DNA from: Lanius collurio
Lineage: Eukaryota; Chordata; Aves; Passeriformes; Laniidae
Length of the DNA stretch: 64,000 nt
Assembly: GCA_020086605.1 (NCBI GenBank)
Contig: JACBWW010000044.1
Location: 6,316,202-6,380,201, forward strand
Reading direction: 5' to 3'
The notes below the pieces were generated by a model. That model did not search any database. It was given only the letters and a program-made list of their open reading frames with translations, and was not told where the DNA came from. Shown piece after piece: positions 1 to 12,993 of the stretch. Both the position numbers and the translations under genes were made by a program. The first letter of the stretch is position 1. The number at the start of each line of letters is the position of its first letter.

Positions 1-117
1 AGGGAAGGGAAGGGAAGGGAAGGGAAGGGAAGGGAAGGGAAGGGAAGGGAAGGGAAGGGAAGGGAAGGGAAGGGAAGGGAAGGGAAGGGAAGGGAAGGGA
101 AGGGAAGGGAAGGGAAG
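1..117. repeat. (GGGAA)n pentanucleotide microsatellite
   Basis: The first 117 bases are an uninterrupted tandem array of the 5-bp unit AGGGA (equivalently GGGAA), with no substitutions seen. It runs into the window edge, so the true array is longer. One strand is pure purine. Confidence 0.97.
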
Positions 118-2661
118 CTGGAAATGAGGAATGGCGAATGCGGAATGGGAAGTGGATATCCTGAAGTGAAAATAACATCCAGTATCTCAGGGAAATGGGA
201 ACAGTTTATGATTGCAAAAGCTGCTACATTTGTCACCAAATCAGAGTTTTTAACCCGAAGTTTCCTCCACTGGTGGAAGAACACTCCTTTTTTTCTGTCC
301 CCTGTGTGCCACAGCAAGGTTCTGTTGTCACAGATCCTCGCATACAAAGTGTCGTTGAGAAGCCACCTCACAAAGAAAGATTTTCAGAAATACTGTTCAG
401 AAACCCTAACAAAGCATGCGCATGAAGACATTTCCATTTAAATGAGCAGAGGGGGCAAGGAACACTTAAATATGAAATCATAAACAGTTCCAATGCAGTG
501 AAACAGGTTTTCATTGTAATCTCACTACTTTTGTCTCAGTAATTGCATATTAAAGCAAGATAAAAATTCTGAATTTATACCAAGTGTATTTTATAAAACT
601 GACTTCAGTTAAAATATGCAGTTCTTATGGAATGATGCTGGAGGTGGGAGATGTGCTTATAATTTCTTAACTTTCTCTTTATTTTAGTGGCTGAAATTCT
701 TTTAAAATGACATTCTTCTCCTAACTATAAGTTTATTTGCAATTTCCTGTCTCAAACTGTGGTTTTATCTGCATTTTGATTAGCTAAAAGGAGAACAGGC
801 AAGTAGTGGGTGAGTCAAGGTCAGACAGAATCCTGGAGGGGCTTCAGGAGCTGTGTTTTTCAGTCTGAATTTGCCTATTGGAACAGCCTTTCCCCCCATG
901 AGTGAGAGATGAGAAGATGCAAGCACATCTAGAATAAGTTTGAATCTCCACTTCTTCTTCTTTTTTCCTTATTAAAATGGAAATTAAAAATTAGCCGAAC
1001 ATTGCCAATTTGCACTTTTTTGGGAGTTTTGCTGTTTGAAAGACACTGCTCTCTGCTCAGAATAAGCAAAGAGCTCCATCCTGAACTGACTCAGGTGCCT
1101 CCCTCAACACTGCTGGTAAATGATGCAGCCCAGCAGGACTTTGCTCATGAAGCACGATATGCTCAAGGCTTTTCATCTGATGGATTTCAGTAATTATAGA
1201 GCCCGGGTGAGCTTGTCTTTCCTACAGTTCTTCAGATCACCACATTTATGGAGAAATTCACCAGGATTTTTCAAACTCTCAGACCCAAGGACAAAAATTA
1301 TCCCTTTCCTGTAGCTTTGCAAGCTGTAATTTTTTTAACTTACCAATGTCCATTGGAGACAAGTCTCAGATATACTCCTAAAACACACCTGGCCCACATA
1401 TGGTGGTTCACACCACAAGGAGATAGTGAAGCTCCAGAGATTGACACTGATGGGCTGACTCAAGCATCCTTCCCCTTTGTCAAAAATCCAGATGAAGAAA
1501 TCAGAAGGTCTGAAAGATTAACACTGAAGCGCAGTAGGTCATGGATTCAGAGAGTTCTGGGTTTATGCATTTTTTGAGCTTGAGAGTCAGAAAGGCAAAG
1601 GGTGAAAGATTGCTGAAACAAAACTAGAAGAGTCAGAGTTCTGCAGGCTAATTTTGCAGGCTACATTTTGTAAGTCAAATCATTTATCTTCTTTTTCTAC
1701 TTTAAAATCTACATAAATGACTGGATTACTGAATGCAAAATCAATTCTTAAAACAAAGATTCATGGATTCTGCTAAGTTAATTAAAAAACATTTGTCCCT
1801 TACAATAACTGCAGCGTGTTACATTTTTTCAGTACCATCCATATTTGTTTTGCCTTGGCTCTAGAAATATGTGTTAATTAAAATGCCTGGGGTGTTTAAT
1901 TTACTGCAGTGTGCTGGATCCAGATCTATGAGTTTAATCAAAGTTCTCTCTCCATCAGAAAGATCAAGGGCTTTATTGGATACATGAGGCCTTATGGTTG
2001 TTTGGGTTTTTTAAAGCCCCATTGTCGGATGTGACAATAGGGAATAAATGAGACTGCATACTGAAAGATCTGAGGAAGCATCACACAGGTGCTTGTCACT
2101 GACCCCTAGAGGGGTTCACATCACTTTGTTTGTCAGTGCAAGGACTTTAGGCATGGCCTCCCCCCAGTGAAACAATTTTCCTGTCCTCGCTGTTTCAATC
2201 ACACGGCTGTGACGTGCTAAGGGCACACAGAAGTGTGATAAACTCTTATTCTTAATAATTTACAGCTGAAATGAGCAAGAAGGACAAGAGTGACAGGTTG
2301 AAAGACCTCCCAGTGCAACGACATGCCTGAGCTGGAAATGTTGCTCATCTTCGGTCTAGTACATTAATCCAGTCAAAAAGAAATCTGACTGTGTCTCAAG
2401 ATTGCTGGAAAGCTAAAAAATAAGGTGGTTTGATTGATGGCTGAAAAATCCAGCGAGGGTTTTTCTTTACAAAGATACCACCTTTGGCTCCACATCCTTA
2501 CATCAATTTGTGTAAAGTGGGTTGTTAGGAGAGATAAAATGATGTCCCACCTTGTGCTTGTACCCTTCCCTGGGCATGTGCCACTGGCTGTTGTTACAGG
2601 CTGTTCCTGGACTCCACAGCTGAGAGAGCCTGGAGGTCATTTTTACCCTGCAGGGCACAGA
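118..2661. other. Gene-free AT-rich stretch
   Basis: Only short scattered open frames (about 110 codons at most) in overlapping frames, with no recognisable protein similarity and no clear repeat family. I see nothing else I can support here. Confidence 0.6.
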
Positions 2662-2830
2662 CTCAGAGAATAATTCAAGTCAGAAGGGACATCTGGAGCT
2701 GGGTGCTTCAGGGTCATCTTCCAAGTTAGATTCAACTTCTAAATCACATCTGGGTGCTCAGGGTCACACCAATCACACATTTAACCCCTCCAAGGATGTG
2801 GGTATCACAGTGCTGCTTGTCCTTTATGCA
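2662..2830 (-). mobile_element. Degraded CR1 LINE 3' fragment
   Basis: The stretch has the order of phrases seen in the complement of an old avian CR1 3' end: an 'agaataattcaagtcagaagg' block, then 'ggtgctcagggtcacacc', then 'cccctccaaggatgtgg'. It is much more diverged than the other CR1 pieces in the window, so it is probably an older subfamily. Boundaries are approximate. Confidence 0.5.
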
Positions 2831-5800
2831 GGAAGTTGGACACACTGATTGTGAAAATCTCCTATTCTCTGCTCAGAGACTCTCCTGCTGTTGCATCTTC
2901 TATGTAAAGCTTTGGAGTCTGGGGCTTTGGCTTTTGTTTTCATTGGGTTTTGTTCAGGGTTTTGCTTGGGGAGTTGGGGTTTTTTGTGGGGGTTTGGTTT
3001 TTATTATTTTTTTCCTGTGTGAAACTTCAAATCAAAAGAAACAAATAAGCAAAAGCTAAAAAGAAGAAGGTGTAAACACCTATTTTGAGTAGTCTGTACT
3101 TTCTCAGTAGGAACTAGGTGCTAAAAATCCCTTCTGCAGACACAAAATCATTGTATCAAGCTTAGATCATTAATTCCACTTTATAGGGGATGAAATTGTT
3201 TTATTCCATTTCAATACCCCTTTTACAGCCTCTGAAATGGTTTGTAAAAGAAACATAAAGCTGAATCTCACCTATAAGTTATCTTTCCCAATATGAAGGA
3301 ATCCTTTCTCTCTTACTGCATACATTAAAATATTTATTTCTTCGGAGTGCCTTCAACACCAGGCATCCATTAAGAACCATGAGAACTTTTCACCAGGGTT
3401 ACTCTTGTTAAAAAAAAAGGCAGCACTTGGTACATTTGCTGGGCAACAAACCACTTCCAAAGCAGGATGGATTTTTATCTTTCCCCCTGGGACATGCTCC
3501 TGTAGGAATTGACACCACTGGGAGGGAGCTGCTGGTTTTCCTGAGAAGAAAATACACAAACCTTGTATGAACACATCTAACTTGGTGTTCTTTCTTTGGC
3601 AGTACACGTGTGTGTGCCACCTGCAAGGGGAGAGGATACTCCAGGAGTGAGGGGAGCTCCTATTCATCCACCCTATCTTTGTTGTTTTTGTGCCTCATAA
3701 TGAGCAAATCTCACACCGGACAAGTCTCACAACATTTCCTGTACACGAGTGCCCAGGGAATGCCAAGGTCACAGGTCAGATCTGTTTTCACCTCAATGTT
3801 CATGTTTTTTTGTCTACTTTTTGCACATACAAATGAGATTGCAGAGTAAGAATGGAGGGGAAATACATACTAACACAGCAGAATGTGTCCTACAGATAGA
3901 AAACTCCTGGGAGATAAGAGAGATAAACTTGTTAAGGAACTCCTAACTATAGATAAGGAATAAACCTTGGAATATCCAGCTGCCACTGGTTTCACTTAGC
4001 TGCCACTGGTTTCACTTCTGCCATGTGCTGTGTGAATTTTACACCAAAACCTAATTTCACAAAATTTTTAGCTTGAAGAAATGTGAAGACAGAAAAAGAA
4101 GGCAAAGACCAGAGGTGGTGCCAAATCACAGACATTCAGTAACAGTCTGCAGTGCAAAGTTGCAAAAGAAGCTATAGCTTTCTGCTCTTACTCTTCATTT
4201 TTTCATCTGTAAAGCAGAGCCTTCAACATGTGCGTTTGAAAAGCTCTGCCACATGGCACAAGCAGTATTTTCCTCTAGGAGTGAAAACAAACCTCACAGG
4301 ATACACATGAGCTATAACTTTTGATCCGCTGCTGGTGGAAAACATTTTGACACTACAGAGCTGAATTTGCAAGGCACAGACTGAGTTTTTGTCACAGGCT
4401 GGTGATACACTCAGCCAAAGGAGAGTCAGAGAGACACAGAGCTGTTCACAGGCATATCCACATTTAAAAATATTCCCTGCCGGCTTGAATTGCTTCTTTC
4501 CTGAAGTTTCCATGCTATTATACCAAACTATCTTGAATGACATCCACAAAGGAGCATCCTAAAGCAGCTAAATTTCATCTCAGTGCACTGACTGTCTGTT
4601 TTAAATATTTAGTTGATTACCAGCCAGCATAATTTGATAATGTTGTATTTTGAACCATCTCCTTAGCGACAATGGAATAAACGTATTTGAAGAACTAGTT
4701 GTTTCAGTCAGCAATAAGAAATGAAGAGCAGCTGTGAGAATTAAATAACTTTCCTTTGCTTCTTTTTTTTTTTTAATTCTCTGAGAAATGTTAGACAGGA
4801 TACCTTCATAGAATTTCTTTACTCCTCCTCAAATGAAGCCATAGACTTTTTTTATTTTTTTTTTTTAATGAAACATGGGAATTTGTTTTCTGCCTTCATT
4901 CAAAATGTGTTGGGGAAAGTTCATCAGACTTGCAAACATCTGTCATTTATTTACTCTGAAAGACAGTTTGTGTTCCCAGCAAGAGAAAACTTTGTGCCTT
5001 GATGTTTCAACCAGAAGTTTCAAACAATCGTTTTCTGTAACACCTTTCGCTTTCTTTTGAATGGAGATTGAATTCCCTGGGCCAATTCAATGGCAAACAC
5101 ACTCCTCCAAAGCTTTAATTCTGTGTTTTCATTATTAAAATTGCTTGAACAATCCCCAGATCATCTCTGTGGAGGGTCCAGACCAGGTGGCTGCAGGGCA
5201 AGGGGAGGTGACAGACTTGGAGGGAAATTCTCCCTCCTTCTCCAGTGATGCTCCTGCCAGAAATCACCAGGCCCCCTGTTCAAGAGCTGGAATGTTAGCT
5301 TCCACTCTGAAAATATCTCTTTCATCACATTTCTACTGGAATAAAAGGACACTTTAGTAGAAATAGCAACTGCAGTGTTGGTTTAGTAATAATAATGTGG
5401 GTGAACTACACCACAGAATAATTGCTCAGGCGGCTCCTGATACTTAGGGCATTTGTTGGCACACAGAAGTAATCTCAAGGGATCTCTTCTCAGGCACTCG
5501 AAAAATCATTTTTATGAGCAAAATCACACCTTACAAGTGTAAATGAGATGTAGCTAATGCTGCCAGTTTCTGTTTTCCTATTCTATTGAGAATTCAGCAC
5601 ATAAAATCACGTTGCCAAATGGTTTATGTTACTCCAGGCGCAGTTGTAGTGGTCATGAAGAAAACCCTGGAATGCAAGAAAGGTAGAGAGTGAATTACTG
5701 GGCCTTCTGTTTTATTGGTTAAAAGCATTTGTTTCAGGAATTAAAATATGCAAATATATTGACTGCAGTCCATATATTGCTTCCTCCCCCTTTTTTTTTT

Positions 5801-8596
5801 TGATGGAAAAGAGAAAATAGGGGCTGAAGATAAGGGCTGAGTGACCAAAAGCCTTTCTCATGTTTAGAATTGTTACACTTAAGAAAAACTGGAGGTTTTC
5901 TACCCATCAAACAAAAAGTATCTCTCAAAAAGAAGTGAGATGATAGGCTGTATAACTTAGCTTAAATTATTGGCAATTATCATGGCACTTGAAAGTCATA
6001 ACTTTATTTTATAAATTTGTTTATGATTGTAATCACAAAATAAAAACCAAGAGACAAAGAGACAAAAAATGCAGAAGGATGAGGTTGTAATTGGGTTGTC
6101 CTAACTTAGAGTTTCTCAAGTGACTCATAGGGCTGTAGCTAAATAAAGAATGCACTGTTTTTAAAGCAAGGTAGGCCCTTTATCTTTCTTACAGTTGAGG
6201 AACATGACACAATAAACACTTTCAGATGGACAAAATAATCCATATGAGCTATTAAGGACATGACTTCAATAGTAAAATGAGATGTAGGTCCAGAAGAATG
6301 CAAGTTTCCACAGTATGATTTTTGTGTTCCCTTCCCTGAGAATGCTCAAACTTGTTTCTCAAGTTCATAAATACGAGTTTAAGGTCCATTAGATGTCCAA
6401 AGATTTTTCTGGATTGCACCATGAAATTAGCATGCATCTTGAGGCACATTCTCCCTTCTGGCTGTCCAGGCAGGTGATTTTTTTCTCTCCTTGCAAGGAC
6501 ATTGCAGCACTTCCAGCCTTGGCATTTTACTCTTTCCAGAGCTGTTCACCTTAGTAAACACAGAAATCCAGGAAATGCTTTCAAAAACATTTTTATTTTT
6601 TTGTGATTTATGCTTTACTTATTAAAGCAAACCCTGTATCCGGATGACAAAAAATATAATACCCAGTCTAAGAATGTGAAATTTATTTATTGGTTATGGG
6701 AGGCCTTTATGGGAAATTCATTTGAGAATCCCAAAATCCCCACTGAGATGTAAAGATTTCATCTCAATTGTTATTGTTCATTTAAAGTGATATTGAATTC
6801 AAGTATTTATACTCAAAGCCAGAGATCAGATGATAAGAAAGTACTCTGAAGGAAAGGTGTGAAAGCAGCCTATGGAAGAAACATAGATAAAATGCCTTAA
6901 GCAGGAAATGCAAGAATCAGGGTGGCAGTGAAAGATGAGTGCAGTGGAAGATAATCTGGGTTTGTGCAGTTTTGAAAATATAACAACTTAGTTGCATTTT
7001 TTTTTGCTGCCGTATCTATTTATTGACACTGCAGTAATCTGTTCACAGTGGTAAGAGCTGAGGACACTCAAGACTGGCAGGAGACATTCATCAAGTGGTG
7101 GAGGACGCTGCCTGGAGAGGGTTTTCTCTGACAAAGAGGTTTTCCTACAGTTCCCAGCCATAAATCTTCACTCTGGGAAAAGAGGCTGGATCTCACTACA
7201 TCTGGTAGATGATTTGCCATGACTTTTTCACAGCTGCTCTGATTTTGAGTTGTCCTGTCTCAAACTGTAACTTTTGAAGTCTCACTGGGGGGGGCTGTGC
7301 TTTTGCTGCTAGGATATACCAGGTTGGTTCATGCCACTTGTCCCCCAGTCTGTCACAAGCCAGGTGGTAGCAGGGGTGACTGACTCAGTGGAGGATCAGA
7401 GGGAATGGCATTCCATCACCAGGACCAGAACTGGCTGTGTGACAGGAGACCTTCAATTCCTGTAACAGATTCAGACACACAAAACACAGCTGAAAGGATG
7501 CAACTGATTAAAGTCTTGGGAATTCCTCACCTGAATCTTAAGACTCGGCCTTAGACCTCAATGGCCAAGCCTTGCAAAGCTGGGGAATGTCTTTTACCAT
7601 GAAGAAGAAATTACTTCTGCTGTTTATTTTCATAGATTTCATTTCCATTTTAAAAGCTCTTCATCAATAGATATTTTCATTGTGCATTGCCAGGATTTAG
7701 AGGGCAAAAGAGAGATACTAGAATTAAGAAACTGTTGTTGTTGTTGACATTGAAGACAATTTACTTTGACAGTAAGTATTCTTACTATTAATTGTAGATT
7801 AAGATCCCTTCACTTAGAGATGTGAATATTTAAGCAATTTTTCATTCTATGAAATCTGTCATTTGAACTGTAAATCCTTTTACTTAACTAACTCTGCTTT
7901 CATTAACATTCCAGTTATGAATGCATAAAGGGAAAAATTGCCTGAGATGTATTTTCTCCCCCCTTTGCTCTGACTTCTTAGTTTGGGAAGAAAATTAAAA
8001 TATACAAAAATACTGTCTCCTGTATTCTCTTTTTAAAAAGTGTGCTGGTTATTTCACATCAGAATACAAACACCTTGTCTTTTTCAGTTACTCTATTCTA
8101 ATAGAATCTTCTCTGCAGGCAATACATGGTCAGAGCCGCAGAAATCACTGAAAATGTTTGTTTCAGGCTCACTTTATAAAATGAGCTATGTGTGTACTTC
8201 AGTGCAAATTATGTTGTGTCAGATAGGACAGACTTTTTAACTTCAAGGGTTTTTTTCCAGAATATTTCTTTTGCATTAATAAAGACTTAGAATATTTCTC
8301 ACAATTCAGAAATGCCTAAAAATTAGTGGATACCTGCAGGTAGAAGTGTTTGAGGCCTGTAGGGTTTGAGTTGCTGCCAGGGAAGGAGGGAGCTGTTACC
8401 AAGATCTCTTTCTAAGTGAATTTCCTGTGGCTCCTGTTGGCAGCTGTCCACTGCTGATCACTTGCTCATTGGAATTTTTACAGATGATCCTTCCCCTGCA
8501 CAGTGCTTGGAGTTGGGCTCTGCTCTGTGCCAGAGGAACTGAAACAAGGCTTTGTTCTGCCAAATCCCCTTCATGGGCTTTCCCTCGATTTTCTGT
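2831..8596. other. Gene-free stretch, small tandem duplication only
   Basis: No open frame with recognisable similarity. It contains A- and T-runs (for example near 4764 and 4850) and the 20-bp tandem duplication listed separately. I see no other structure. Confidence 0.55.
3978..4017. repeat. 20-bp tandem duplication
   Basis: The 20-bp unit agctgccactggtttcactt occurs twice head to tail with no mismatch. It looks like a simple slippage or short duplication event. Confidence 0.9.
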
Positions 8597-8610
8597 CACA
8601 CACACACACA

Positions 8611-8649
<39 letters not shown>
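8597..8649. repeat. (CA)n(GT)n compound microsatellite
   Basis: A run of about eight CA units switches directly to about eighteen GT units. The two halves are complementary, so the tract can fold on itself. Short open frames through it are artefacts of the repeat. Confidence 0.95.
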
Positions 8650-8654
<5 letters not shown>

Positions 8655-10851
8655 GGAAGAAACAGGAAAAAAATGTTTTTCTAATGTGTGAGAGCTGTGG
8701 TTGAATCAGCACTGGGCCAAAGTGGCTTGACCCCTCAGTTTTCTTGGGTAAAGAGATAATTAAAGAAGCTGGAGAAGGTCTGGTGAGCTTGTCAGAGACA
8801 GCTTATAAATTTGAGCTGGCAAAGTCATGCCTTTTAACTCTTGTCCTTCTATTCGTTCAGTTTATGACTTCTTCCAGTTGGTTTTTAAGCATTTTTAGAT
8901 TCATGTTCAGTGGTTTCAATAAAATAAAGTGGCTCTGGGATATCTCATGCTGTGAATGATGAGTAAATGAAATTATGACCTCACTAAATTCAGAGATGTG
9001 GCAAAACACTTTTACACAGTAGATGATGTGACTCCAGGCAGTGTTAATTGCTGTTTTATGTAAGAATGCAATTAAAGGGGGTTGAAAACAATGGGAAATA
9101 CGGTGATGACTTGTTTACAAGGTTGGATATAAGGACTGTAGCATAAAGAACCAGAGTGAAAAAGACTGAGCTGTATTATAAGAACAGATTTTATATTGTT
9201 ACATAGAATAAATCAGACTCTAGCTGTGATACCAGTGCAAGCCAGTGTGGTCTTACCATAACAAATGGTGGCAGATGGGAACATACATTATGTAAGATTT
9301 ACAAAGACTTTCTGGCTTGTCTCCATCCTCACAAGATTTTTAATGCTCTGATAAAAACACTCACCCAACAGACACAAATTTTTCTTACCAGTGTGCCTTG
9401 CCTGTGGTGAAAAACAGGACATTATCATATTCAGACTTGAAAACTTAAGTCTTATTTCAATTCTTTTAAGGCTCTCTGTAGACTAATAATAATCAAACTC
9501 ATCAAACCCTACACTGACGTGTTGGATGCTCAGAAATTTATTTTCCAAATAGCCATTTGCTCCTTGCATGAAGCTGTGTAGGTTGTGTCTCTTTCAGGTT
9601 CATCAGTCTTTGAAGGAACAGGAGTTACTAAAGCACGTAAATCAATCATTACTGGTCATTTGTATCATTAGAGACTTCTGCTGTCTCATGCTGGCACAAT
9701 TCCATTCTTTTCAAGGGTGATCTGCAAGCTGAAAGTTGTGTCCCATGTCTGAAAAAAACAGCTAGGAATGGGACTGGAACAATCTGTCTAGTGATAAAGG
9801 CAGTCTGGCTGAAATGCCCCCAGTTATCAAATGTTTCTGGCCGTCTATTGTGAGTGCAAGAACAACGAAAAAGTTATTTATCTTTATCTTGTGCCAGTTC
9901 ATCAATTTTTACGTTTTTGAGGGAGCCATCACAAAGGTGCTGCCAGTAAATGTGGTGACAATGAATGGTCTGTCTGGGAACCCTGACAGTTAAGGTCAGT
10001 GGAAACTTCATGATGGGGCACAACTGGCAGGACAAAGAACCCTGGGTGTGTGCAGAGCAAAATAACTGGATAACAAACTGATCTTCCAGGAAGACAGGAG
10101 TCAGCAACAACTATTCCAGGAGCTGCTATGTCTGCAGCAAAGTATAAAAGTAACTCACTAAGTAACCCACAGTCTCCTCAAAATTAACTTTGTTGATTGT
10201 ACCACATGAATAGCCACTTTACTCTTGCAATATGTGTGTACGTCATTTCCAGGTGGTAGTTTTGTGGTGACCAGCAGTGTATATTTATGTGTGTACAGAC
10301 GTGTTTGTTTTTACTAGCAGTAATTTTGCAGTAAGTTGTAGTAAAGAAATTCTCAAAACACCAGACCTCGATGTCCGCCTGCATTGCAGAATCCTAGGAG
10401 TCACAGTCATGATTGTTACACACTTCTGCTCCAGATTCTTGTTGCTTCTGTAGTGTTCCCCTGGATGTCATGCAAATCTCTGTGAGGGAGGAGCCCTTCA
10501 GTCTTGCTTCCATGTGCCTCAAAGCTATTGATGAAGGCAGCAGCCTGCCAAACGGGAGAATCATCAGAAGTCAGAAGATCAAACAGCTGAACAGGATGTA
10601 AGGTCTGGGAGTCATCAGCTGTCTGCTACCAGGTGGGTTTTTCAGTTATTCTCTTCCTGAGGGGGAATAGACTTAATATCCTGCCCTTTTTGAGGTCTGG
10701 TGGTGGGACTGAGATCAACAACAAAAATGTCATGTGAATAGATTTTTCTACATTTGGTTATTCCCCAGTGTAGTACAAAACTTTGAATGGTCAAGATCTT
10801 TTCTCTTTTATTTATATTTTCTGCTCCCTACTATAATATCCACTAACATCA
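8650..10851. other. Gene-free stretch
   Basis: Only short open frames without recognisable similarity. No repeat or RNA gene recognised. Confidence 0.5.
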
Positions 10852-11012
10852 AGGCTTCCTGTGCACCCCAAAGGACACTGGCAATGACGGGTGACCTCTT
10901 TGTCAGCACAGACTGATGGTGACAGCACAGAGCAGCAGGCAGGTATCAATGATAACTCCACTGCCTCATAAGAATTTGAATCCAGCCTTTTTAGCACAGC
11001 CACCAGTGGATT
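10852..11012 (-). repeat. 161-bp inverted duplicate, copy A
   Basis: This segment is the reverse complement of 15456-15616 over exactly 161 bp without gaps; I count 2 differences. Similarity stops abruptly at both ends. The minus-strand reading is open through the whole copy (frame containing AVLKRLDSNSYEAVELSL), but I do not recognise the peptide and two copies are not enough to argue for coding. No poly(A) tail and no target-site duplication is evident. It may be an undescribed dispersed repeat or a local inverted duplication. Confidence 0.93.
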
Positions 11013-12419
11013 TTTTCAGATTTTAATGGCACAAGAAAGGTGGAGACGCTTTGGAGTTTGTGCCTGACATTTCTGCAGCTCAGTGAGACCTTTTCATTCC
11101 TGGCAAGCAGGAGACTGTGGCACATCAAAATTGTGAGGGCAGGCTGCCTGAAGACGTCTGAAGAATTGGACTTGTTGAGAACATACACAGATTGTGACAC
11201 AGATAAGGAACCAGATTACCATGTCCAAACGACTTTCATGGAACAAAAGTGTCTGTTTCTCATGTGGTTACCACTCAAAACTTTACAGAACCTCTCAATT
11301 TTGCATCAGTTTTCCAGACTGAGACTGAATTCTCTTTCAGATAGGATATGCCTTCCTGAAACTTCAATTACTTGAGTTTAGTTGTTTCTGATTTTGGTTT
11401 TGGTTGTTTGTTTGTGTGCTTGTCTTTCAAAGGAGCATAAGAAATGGCTTTCAAGGGGTTGTGTAATATTGCAACACCTTGCCACTGCATTGGTCCTACA
11501 ACCTTCAGAAACATAATCATAAAGAAATAATTGATTTGTATAAATGCAATTGATTTTTACAAGCCATCATTGCAAATATAGAATTCTCTACTCAAAATAA
11601 AGACAACCCACTCTTCCCTCTCATTTCCTTTTGAACAGGTTTATTAGAAGGTTATCTCTTAGGACATGAACTCAAATTGAATTTTTGGTCCCTGGTATGA
11701 CTGACAGTGACATTTAAAGGCTCTACAGAAAGTAACATCATCTATTTTCCCCACTTAAAAGCTGGCAATAACAGCTAATTCCTCAGCAGGAGCTAATGAA
11801 CGATATATACAGCAACATCCTGTTTTGCAAATTAGAAATGTGTACTTAAAGACAACGGTGAGAAACTGAGGATTTGTTAAGTTCTGGCATCCTTTTCCTC
11901 ACACAAAGACCCATCAGGGTGGTGTGAGTTATATTCCCAGTGATCCAAAGGCCGTTGAGGCAAACCCAGTAGCCTGACTGGGTTTCCCCTCTGGAGTAGA
12001 TATGCAGGTTACTAAATACAGCCTGTACCGTAATGATTTACCCCAATGAGCCCCTAAAAACTCCATCTGGGTGAAAAAAACATGTTCTCATTCCATCCAG
12101 CAGTCTGCTGTGCAATGCTGTGAGCTGGGGGAGCGCTTGCCTGCAGGGCAGTCACCCAGCACCAGTCACACACTGGCAGCTATTGCTAATTATCAGCTTG
12201 CTTGGAACTTTTGTAAAGCTGTTCTCTTGTGGATGGAGGGCCAGCAGCTGAACTGCAGCCTGGACACACAGCCAGTCTTTCTGCCTCTGCACATCAACAG
12301 CATTATTTACAGTATTTTGGGGGATGCCTGGCTCATTTCTTATGTGTCCCTACTAATAAAGGCATTTATTAGTCTGCAAGGCATCACTGTATTTTTATTG
12401 ATTGAGAGACTTTTTAGAG
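11013..12419. other. Gene-free stretch
   Basis: Short open frames only, including one of 123 codons at 12071-12442 whose end runs into the CR1 element. No recognisable domain. Confidence 0.5.
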
Positions 12420-12756
12420 CCCCCCCAAAACAAGGACATTGAGGGGGCTGGAGAGTGTCCAGAGAAAGGAACAGAACCGGGGAAGAATCTGGAGCACCAG
12501 GATGGGCTGAGGGAGCTGGGGGGTCAACTTGGAGAAAAGGAGGCTCAGGGGGGACCTTCTCACTCTCACAACTCCCTGACAGGTCTGACTGTGTGTATCA
12601 GTCTCTTCTCCCACTTAATTAGCAGTAGGAAAACAGAAAATGGCCTCAAACTGCTCAAGGATACTTTTAAACTGAGTATTAGGGAAAATTTCCTCTTGAA
12701 AATACTTGTCAGATATTGGAGCAGGCTTCCCAGGGCAGTGGATTTCTATGAGTTTA
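12420..12756 (+). mobile_element. CR1 LINE fragment, first segment
   Basis: The sequence follows the familiar CR1 3' region: a GAGGGGGCTGGAGAG block, then 'ggagaaaaggaggctcag', 'aatggcctcaaactg', and 'aggcttcccagggcagtgg'. These correspond to the C-terminal end of the CR1 ORF2 region read on the plus strand. The element continues after an (AT)n expansion at 12908-12993, and after an LTR-like insertion at 13690-13764. Open frames through it are fragments. Confidence 0.9.
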
Positions 12757-12810
12757 ATATATACATATATATATATATATACATATATATACATATATAT
12801 ATATAAATAT
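12757..12810. repeat. (AT)n/(TATAC)n microsatellite inside CR1
   Basis: Alternating TA/AT with occasional AC interruptions replaces the part of CR1 expected between the 'cagtgg' block and the 'gtggttgtccc' block. About 100 bp of AT-rich sequence follows before CR1 resumes. Confidence 0.9.
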
Positions 12811-12907
12811 CATATAGATACCATGTATATATGAGTGTATGCATGTACATGCTTTTATTCTTTATTTAGGTCAAGCCATACAAATACATGAATGAAAATA
12901 CCCAGAT

Positions 12908-12993
12908 AAATTGTGGTTGTCCCATACGTGGAAGTGTACAAGGCCAGGTTGGACGGTACTTGAAGCAACCTGGACTACTGGAAGGTGTCCCTG
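12908..12993 (+). mobile_element. CR1 LINE fragment, second segment
   Basis: The blocks 'gtggttgtcccatacgtgg', 'aaggccaggttggacgg' and 'actggaaggtgtccctg' continue the CR1 begun at 12420. The CR1 sequence stops abruptly at 'ccctg', where a foreign insert starts. Confidence 0.88.

Noticed and set aside
12402..12806. 134-codon frame ending in an Ile/Tyr repeat
   Set aside because: It is a CR1 fragment running into an (AT)n microsatellite; not a gene.
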